Source: Plantibacter flavus (GTDB lineage: Bacteria > Actinomycetota > Actinomycetes > Actinomycetales > Microbacteriaceae). From it: DNA of 64,000 nt. Shown piece by piece: positions 60,504 to 64,000 of the stretch. The stretch's first letter is position 1, and each line of letters opens with the position of its first letter. Position numbers and translations under genes: made by a program. The notes under the pieces are model-generated. The model was not told the DNA's origin and made no database searches. It was given only the letters and a program-made list of their open reading frames with translations. The DNA lies in assembly GCF_002024505.1 (NCBI RefSeq), contig NZ_CP019402.1, positions 2,542,001-2,606,000 on the forward strand, read 5' to 3'.

Positions 60504-61429
60504 GCATCCACCAGGACGCGAACGACACCACCGACCTCGACGGCCGGACGCAGCCGTCTCCCGTGCGCATCGACGGCATCCCCGTCGGCGGCGGCGCTCC
60601 CGCGTACGTCATCGGGGAGATCGGTCTCAACCACAACGGCGACGTGGAGCTCGCGAAGCGACTCATCGACGTGGCCGCCGACGCCGGCGCACAGGCCGTC
60701 AAGTTCCAGAAGCGCACGCCGGAGATCTCGACGCCGACGCACATGCGCGACGTCCCGCGGCAGACGCCGTGGGGTGAGATGAGCTACCTCGACTACCGCT
60801 ACCGGGTCGAGTTCGACCGTGAGCAGTACATCGAGATCGGCGACCACGCCACCCTGCGCGGCCTCAGCTGGTTCGCCTCCCCGTGGGACGAACCGTCCGT
60901 CGACTTCCTCGAGGACCTGGGCGTCAGCGCCCACAAGGTCGCGTCCGCCTCGGTGACCGACTCGGGCCTCCTCACCCGTCTCGCCGCGACGGGGAAGCCG
61001 ATCATCCTCTCGACCGGCATGTCGACGCTCGAGCAGATCGACCGCGCCGTCGAGATCCTCCGGGGCTCTCCGCTGGTCATCCTCCACGCGACCTCCACCT
61101 ACCCCTTGCCCGCCGAAGAGGCGAACCTCCGGATGATCGACAGCCTCGCCGCCCGGTACCCCGGTGTGCCCATCGGGTACTCCGGCCACGAGACCGGTCT
61201 CCAGATCTCCCTCGCCGCGGTCGCCCTCGGAGCCACGATGGTGGAACGCCACATCACGCTCGACCGTGCCATGTGGGGCTCGGACCACGCCGCGTCGCTC
61301 GAACCGCACGGTTTCTCGAACCTCGTCCGCGACATCCGGGTCATCGAGACCGCCATGGGTGACGGCGTCAAGCGCATCTTCCCCGGCGAACTCGCCCCAC
61401 TCGCGAAGCTGCGCAGGGTCGATGCCTGA
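60500..61429 (+). CDS. neuB: N-acetylneuraminate synthase family protein (NeuB-like)
   Basis: A 309-residue TIM-barrel enzyme condensing phosphoenolpyruvate with a hexosamine (or its 6-phosphate) into a C9 sugar acid. AYVIGEIGLNHNGDVELAKRLIDVAADAGAQAVKFQKR is the family's first strand-helix block; ASPWDEPSVDFLED, KVASASVTD, ILSTGMSTLEQID, YPLPAEEANLRMI and GYSGHETGLQISLAAVALGATMVERHITLDR follow. It is short: the C-terminal SAF (antifreeze-like) domain of classic NeuB is absent. With a linked phosphatase, the substrate may be phosphorylated (Neu5Ac-9-P/KDN-9-P type), but the exact sugar is not decidable. Confidence 0.9.
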   Translation: MSIHQDANDTTDLDGRTQPSPVRIDGIPVGGGAPAYVIGEIGLNHNGDVELAKRLIDVAADAGAQAVKFQKRTPEISTPTHMRDVPRQTPWGEMSYLDYRYRVEFDREQYIEIGDHATLRGLSWFASPWDEPSVDFLEDLGVSAHKVASASVTDSGLLTRLAATGKPIILSTGMSTLEQIDRAVEILRGSPLVILHATSTYPLPAEEANLRMIDSLAARYPGVPIGYSGHETGLQISLAAVALGATMVERHITLDRAMWGSDHAASLEPHGFSNLVRDIRVIETAMGDGVKRIFPGELAPLAKLRRVDA

Positions 61430-62768
61430 TCATGGGCCCCGACGTCGGGTGATCGGGGTGGTGGACTCCGACTCCTTCGTGAAGTGGGGCGCCGCCACCC
61501 TCTCCCGCGCGACCGGCTGGGACGTCGACCTCGTCCTCATCGAGAGCGACGTGTCCGCCACGGACCGGCAGGTGGACATCGCCCTGCTCCACACGGCGTT
61601 CGAGGGTCGGACCGTCCGTCGCCTGTCGCTCCGACGACTCGTCGACCTCATCCGGACCGAGCAGCCGGACGGCGTGTTCGTCTCCACGCGGGGGCCGGTC
61701 GCCGAGGTCGTCATCTCGGAACTCCTCGCGCTTGGCCGCGCCACCCGCCCGGTCCTCCTCACCGGTCTCCCCGGCATCTCCATCCCGGCGAAGTGGAAGG
61801 GGATCTTCCTCCGTGCGCAGGCAGACGTCTTCGTCCTGCACAGCCACCGCGAGGTCGCCGCCTACCGTGAACTCGCGCTGACGCACGGGGTCGAGCCGGC
61901 GTTCGCGCTCGCGACCCTGCCGTTCCTGACGGACCCGGCGACCGAGCCACCGGCCGAGCCCGCCCCGCGTACCCGGGTCGTCTTCGCCGCCCAGGCCACC
62001 GTCCCGGCCGACCGCGGCGACCGGCTCCGGATCCTCTCCTGGCTGCGGACCCTCGCGATCCGGCACCGCGACCTCGACGTCGTGATCAAGGTGCGCGGCC
62101 TCGCCGGCGACCCGCAGACCCATCACGAGCACTACCCCTTCGACACCCTCCTGACCGGTCCCACACCCGACAACCTCCGGGTCGCCACCGGGTCGATGGC
62201 GGTCCACCTCGGCCACGCGGCCGGGCTCGTCACCGTGAGTTCCACGGCTGCGATCGAGGCCATCGCCGCCGGGGTGCCGGTCATCCTGCTCGACGACTTC
62301 GGTGTTGACCCGGCGCTCATCAACACCGTCTTCGAGGGCAGCGGGCTGCTCGCCCCAAAGGATGACCTCATGGCCGCCCGCTTCCGGTTCCCGAACCCGG
62401 ATTGGCTGCAGCAGAACTACTTCCACCCCGCCCCGGAGGACGACTGGATCCAGCGGTCGGAGGAGGCGTTCGCCGCGCGCGACCTCGGGACCCTGCCGGT
62501 CCGTCCTCGTGCACGACAGAGTCGCGGCGGCATGCTCCGCACCGGTTGGGAGCGTCGTCGGGCGTTCGGGCGGGCCGACACGAGCGCGCTGGGCACGGTC
62601 GCCTTCGTCATCGGGCGGCCACTGCAGATCGCTCGCCGTCTGGTCCGTCGCGCTCGGGGCGTCCAGCCTGCCGAGCGGCAACCGATCGCCTCCCGTCGGC
62701 TCGCACCGATCGAGACGGAGACGCCGGTGCGCGCTCCGCACGGGGCGCGTCACCACACAGCCCGCTGA
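61422..62768 (+). CDS. DUF6716 putative glycosyltransferase
   Basis: A 448-residue protein overlapping neuB by 8 nt. It begins VIGVVDSDSFVKWGAATL and contains IALLHTAFEGRTVRRLS, VFVSTRGPVAEVVISELLA, ILLTGLPGISIPAKWKGI-like, FVLHSHREVAAYRELA, then a GT-B-like second half with VVFAAQATVPADRGDRLRIL, VIKVRGLAGDPQTHHEHYPF, LVTVSSTAAIEAIAAGVPVILLDDFGV. The last block is the nucleotide-sugar-binding pattern of GT-B enzymes such as polysialyltransferases. Position in the operon suggests transfer of the CMP-activated sugar to a surface polymer. The C-terminal 90 residues are basic and probably disordered. Confidence 0.78.
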   Translation: MPDHGPRRRVIGVVDSDSFVKWGAATLSRATGWDVDLVLIESDVSATDRQVDIALLHTAFEGRTVRRLSLRRLVDLIRTEQPDGVFVSTRGPVAEVVISELLALGRATRPVLLTGLPGISIPAKWKGIFLRAQADVFVLHSHREVAAYRELALTHGVEPAFALATLPFLTDPATEPPAEPAPRTRVVFAAQATVPADRGDRLRILSWLRTLAIRHRDLDVVIKVRGLAGDPQTHHEHYPFDTLLTGPTPDNLRVATGSMAVHLGHAAGLVTVSSTAAIEAIAAGVPVILLDDFGVDPALINTVFEGSGLLAPKDDLMAARFRFPNPDWLQQNYFHPAPEDDWIQRSEEAFAARDLGTLPVRPRARQSRGGMLRTGWERRRAFGRADTSALGTVAFVIGRPLQIARRLVRRARGVQPAERQPIASRRLAPIETETPVRAPHGARHHTAR

Positions 62769-62770
62769 CG

Positions 62771-62809
62771 GGATCACCGCTCGATCGGAGACCGGTCGGG
62801 CGGTGATCC
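62771..62809. terminator. Bidirectional terminator between the nonulosonic acid operon and ispG
   Basis: An 18-bp stem (outer arms GGATCACCGC/GCGGTGATCC, inner arms with two G-T pairs) and a 3-nt loop, 2 bp after one stop and 3 bp before the other. Confidence 0.75.
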
Positions 62810-62812
62810 GGC

Positions 62813-63973
62813 TCAGTTGGAGCCGACCGTCACCACCGGTGCGCCCGTGGATGTGTCGTCCGCGGGCATCTCGGCGGCCAGACGGTTGGCCTCCTGGATG
62901 AGCGTCGCGACGATCTCCGACTCCGGAACCGTCTTGATGACCTCGCCCTTGACGAAGATCTGGCCCTTGCCGTTGCCGCTCGCGACGCCGAGGTCGGCCT
63001 CGCGAGCCTCTCCGGGGCCGTTCACGACGCAGCCCATGACGGCGACCCGCAGGGGGACGCTCATCCCCTCGAGGCCGTCGGTCACGTCGTTCGCGAGCTT
63101 GTAGACGTCGACCTGGGCGCGCCCGCAGCTCGGGCAGGAGACGATCTCGAGCTTGCGCTCGCGGAGGTTCAGCGACTGCAGGATCTGCAGCCCGACCTTG
63201 ATCTCCTCCGCCGGCGGCGCGGAGAGCGAGACACGGATGGTGTCGCCGATGCCCTCGGAGAGCAGGATGCCGAACGCGGTCGCGCTCTTGATGGTTCCCT
63301 GGAAGGAAGGACCTGCCTCCGTCACGCCGAGGTGCAGGGGCCAGTCACCGCGCTCGGCGAGCAGCCGGTAGGCCTTCACCATGACGACCGGGTCGTTGTG
63401 CTTGACGGAGATCTTGAAGTCGTGGAAGTCGTGCTCCTCGAAGAGGCTCGCCTCCCAGACGGCGCTCTCGACGAGCGCTTCGGGGGTCGCCTTGCCGTAC
63501 TTCTGCAGCAACCGCGGGTCGAGGGACCCGGCGTTGACGCCGATGCGGAGGGAGACGCCGGCGGCCTTCGCGCGCCGGGCGATCTCGCCGACCTGGTCGT
63601 CGAACTTCCGGATGTTGCCGGGATTGACCCGGACGGCCGCGCACCCCGCGTCGATCGCGGCGTAGACGTAGGCGGGCTGGAAGTGGATGTCGGCGATCAC
63701 CGGGATCTGACTCTTCTTCGCGATGATCGGCAGCACCTCGGCGTCGTCGCGGGTCGGGACGGCCACGCGGACGATGTCGCAGCCCGAGGCCGTGAGCTCG
63801 GCGATCTGCTGGAGGGTCGCGTTGATGTTGGTCGTCTGGGTCGTCGTCATCGACTGGACGCTCACCGGGGCGTCGCCGCCGACGAGCACCTTGCCGACCT
63901 TGATCTGTCGCGACTTGCGCCGCGGGCTGAGCGTCTCGGGAACCGACGGAAGACCCAGATTGATAGCTACCAC
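62813..63973 (-). CDS. ispG: 4-hydroxy-3-methylbut-2-enyl-diphosphate synthase (flavodoxin/ferredoxin)
   Basis: A 386-residue 4Fe-4S enzyme of the MEP isoprenoid pathway. TIM-barrel part: [69 protein letters not shown]. The cluster Cys residues are in [14 protein letters not shown] and [19 protein letters not shown], and the third ligand set is complete. Two-domain bacterial form of normal length. The GTG start gives [12 protein letters not shown] and follows TAAGCT by 7 nt. Confidence 0.96.
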   Translation of the reverse strand: MVAINLGLPSVPETLSPRRKSRQIKVGKVLVGGDAPVSVQSMTTTQTTNINATLQQIAELTASGCDIVRVAVPTRDDAEVLPIIAKKSQIPVIADIHFQPAYVYAAIDAGCAAVRVNPGNIRKFDDQVGEIARRAKAAGVSLRIGVNAGSLDPRLLQKYGKATPEALVESAVWEASLFEEHDFHDFKISVKHNDPVVMVKAYRLLAERGDWPLHLGVTEAGPSFQGTIKSATAFGILLSEGIGDTIRVSLSAPPAEEIKVGLQILQSLNLRERKLEIVSCPSCGRAQVDVYKLANDVTDGLEGMSVPLRVAVMGCVVNGPGEAREADLGVASGNGKGQIFVKGEVIKTVPESEIVATLIQEANRLAAEMPADDTSTGAPVVTVGSN

Positions 63974-63980
63974 GAGCCTC

Positions 63981-63986
63981 AGCTTA
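63981..63986 (-). promoter_or_regulatory. -10 element TAAGCT, leaderless promoter for ispG
   Basis: TAAGCT, 7 nt (GAGGCTC), GTG at 63973 on the minus strand. Confidence 0.45.
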
Positions 63987-64000
63987 CGCGCGCGACGCCC

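Overview
This is one contiguous piece of chromosome from a high-GC Gram-positive bacterium, most likely a member of the Microbacteriaceae (Actinomycetota). The evidence is the strong G/C bias at third codon positions, the mycoredoxin CGYC protein (a mycothiol-dependent family), the DUF779/aldehyde dehydrogenase pair, the nusA-ylxR-infB-rbfA-truB gene order, and the many genes that appear to be transcribed without a leader. The genus cannot be settled from the sequence. Almost all the DNA is coding. I saw no rRNA, tRNA, insertion sequence, prophage or CRISPR array.

Layout. 1-5.5 kb: the 3' part of an M4 metallopeptidase gene with its predicted protein inhibitor (emfourin), a luciferase-like monooxygenase, a Gly/Asp-rich protein, an OmdA-like protein, a pyrimidine-dimer glycosylase and an MFS exporter. 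5.5-15 kb: purine salvage and transport (apt, AzgA-type and UraA-type permeases), an FKBP isomerase, an FAH-family hydrolase, aspartase, a CpdA-like phosphodiesterase and a PiT phosphate transporter. 15-24 kb: a DUF2207 membrane protein, an aldo/keto reductase, oligopeptidase B, phosphofructokinase, mycoredoxin and a SNF2 helicase. 24-31 kb: an aldehyde dehydrogenase module (GAF regulator, ALDH, DUF779), the copper operon copZ-copA with a clear CsoR-type operator, and malate dehydrogenase. 31-39 kb: an SDR/DUF2867 protein, the deoxyribonucleoside catabolism operon (SorC-type regulator, deoC, two ALDH-family genes) and an MFS transporter. 38-48 kb: the translation/RNA block (ribF, truB, rbfA, infB, ylxR, nusA) with a kinase-like protein and mutY. 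48-53.5 kb: a two-component system, a DUF559-like nuclease gene with a large hairpin at each end, and proS. 53.5-59 kb: a MoxR-DUF58-vWA operon ending in an exported protein with collagen-like triplets. 59-64 kb: a nonulosonic (sialic-type) acid operon (NeuA-phosphatase fusion, NeuB, DUF6716 glycosyltransferase), then ispG.

How the genes work together. deoC cleaves deoxyribose-5-phosphate to glyceraldehyde-3-phosphate and acetaldehyde, and the co-transcribed ALDHs can oxidise the aldehyde. The GAF regulator probably activates the ALDH-DUF779 pair beside it. copZ delivers copper to copA under control of a CsoR repressor encoded elsewhere. MoxR, DUF58 and the two vWA proteins probably form a membrane-associated AAA+/MIDAS complex. 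neuB, neuA and the glycosyltransferase would make and attach a surface sialic-type sugar.

Points that most deserve checking are: the pair of near-identical 23-bp-arm hairpins flanking the DUF559-like gene, where both upstream genes end inside the repeat; an apparent 1-bp deletion in the essential gene infB; the widespread TANNNT-N6/7-start-codon (leaderless) architecture; a leaderless 13-codon ORF overlapping the MFS start; a chain of mini-ORFs before infB; and a kinase with a destroyed Walker A motif.
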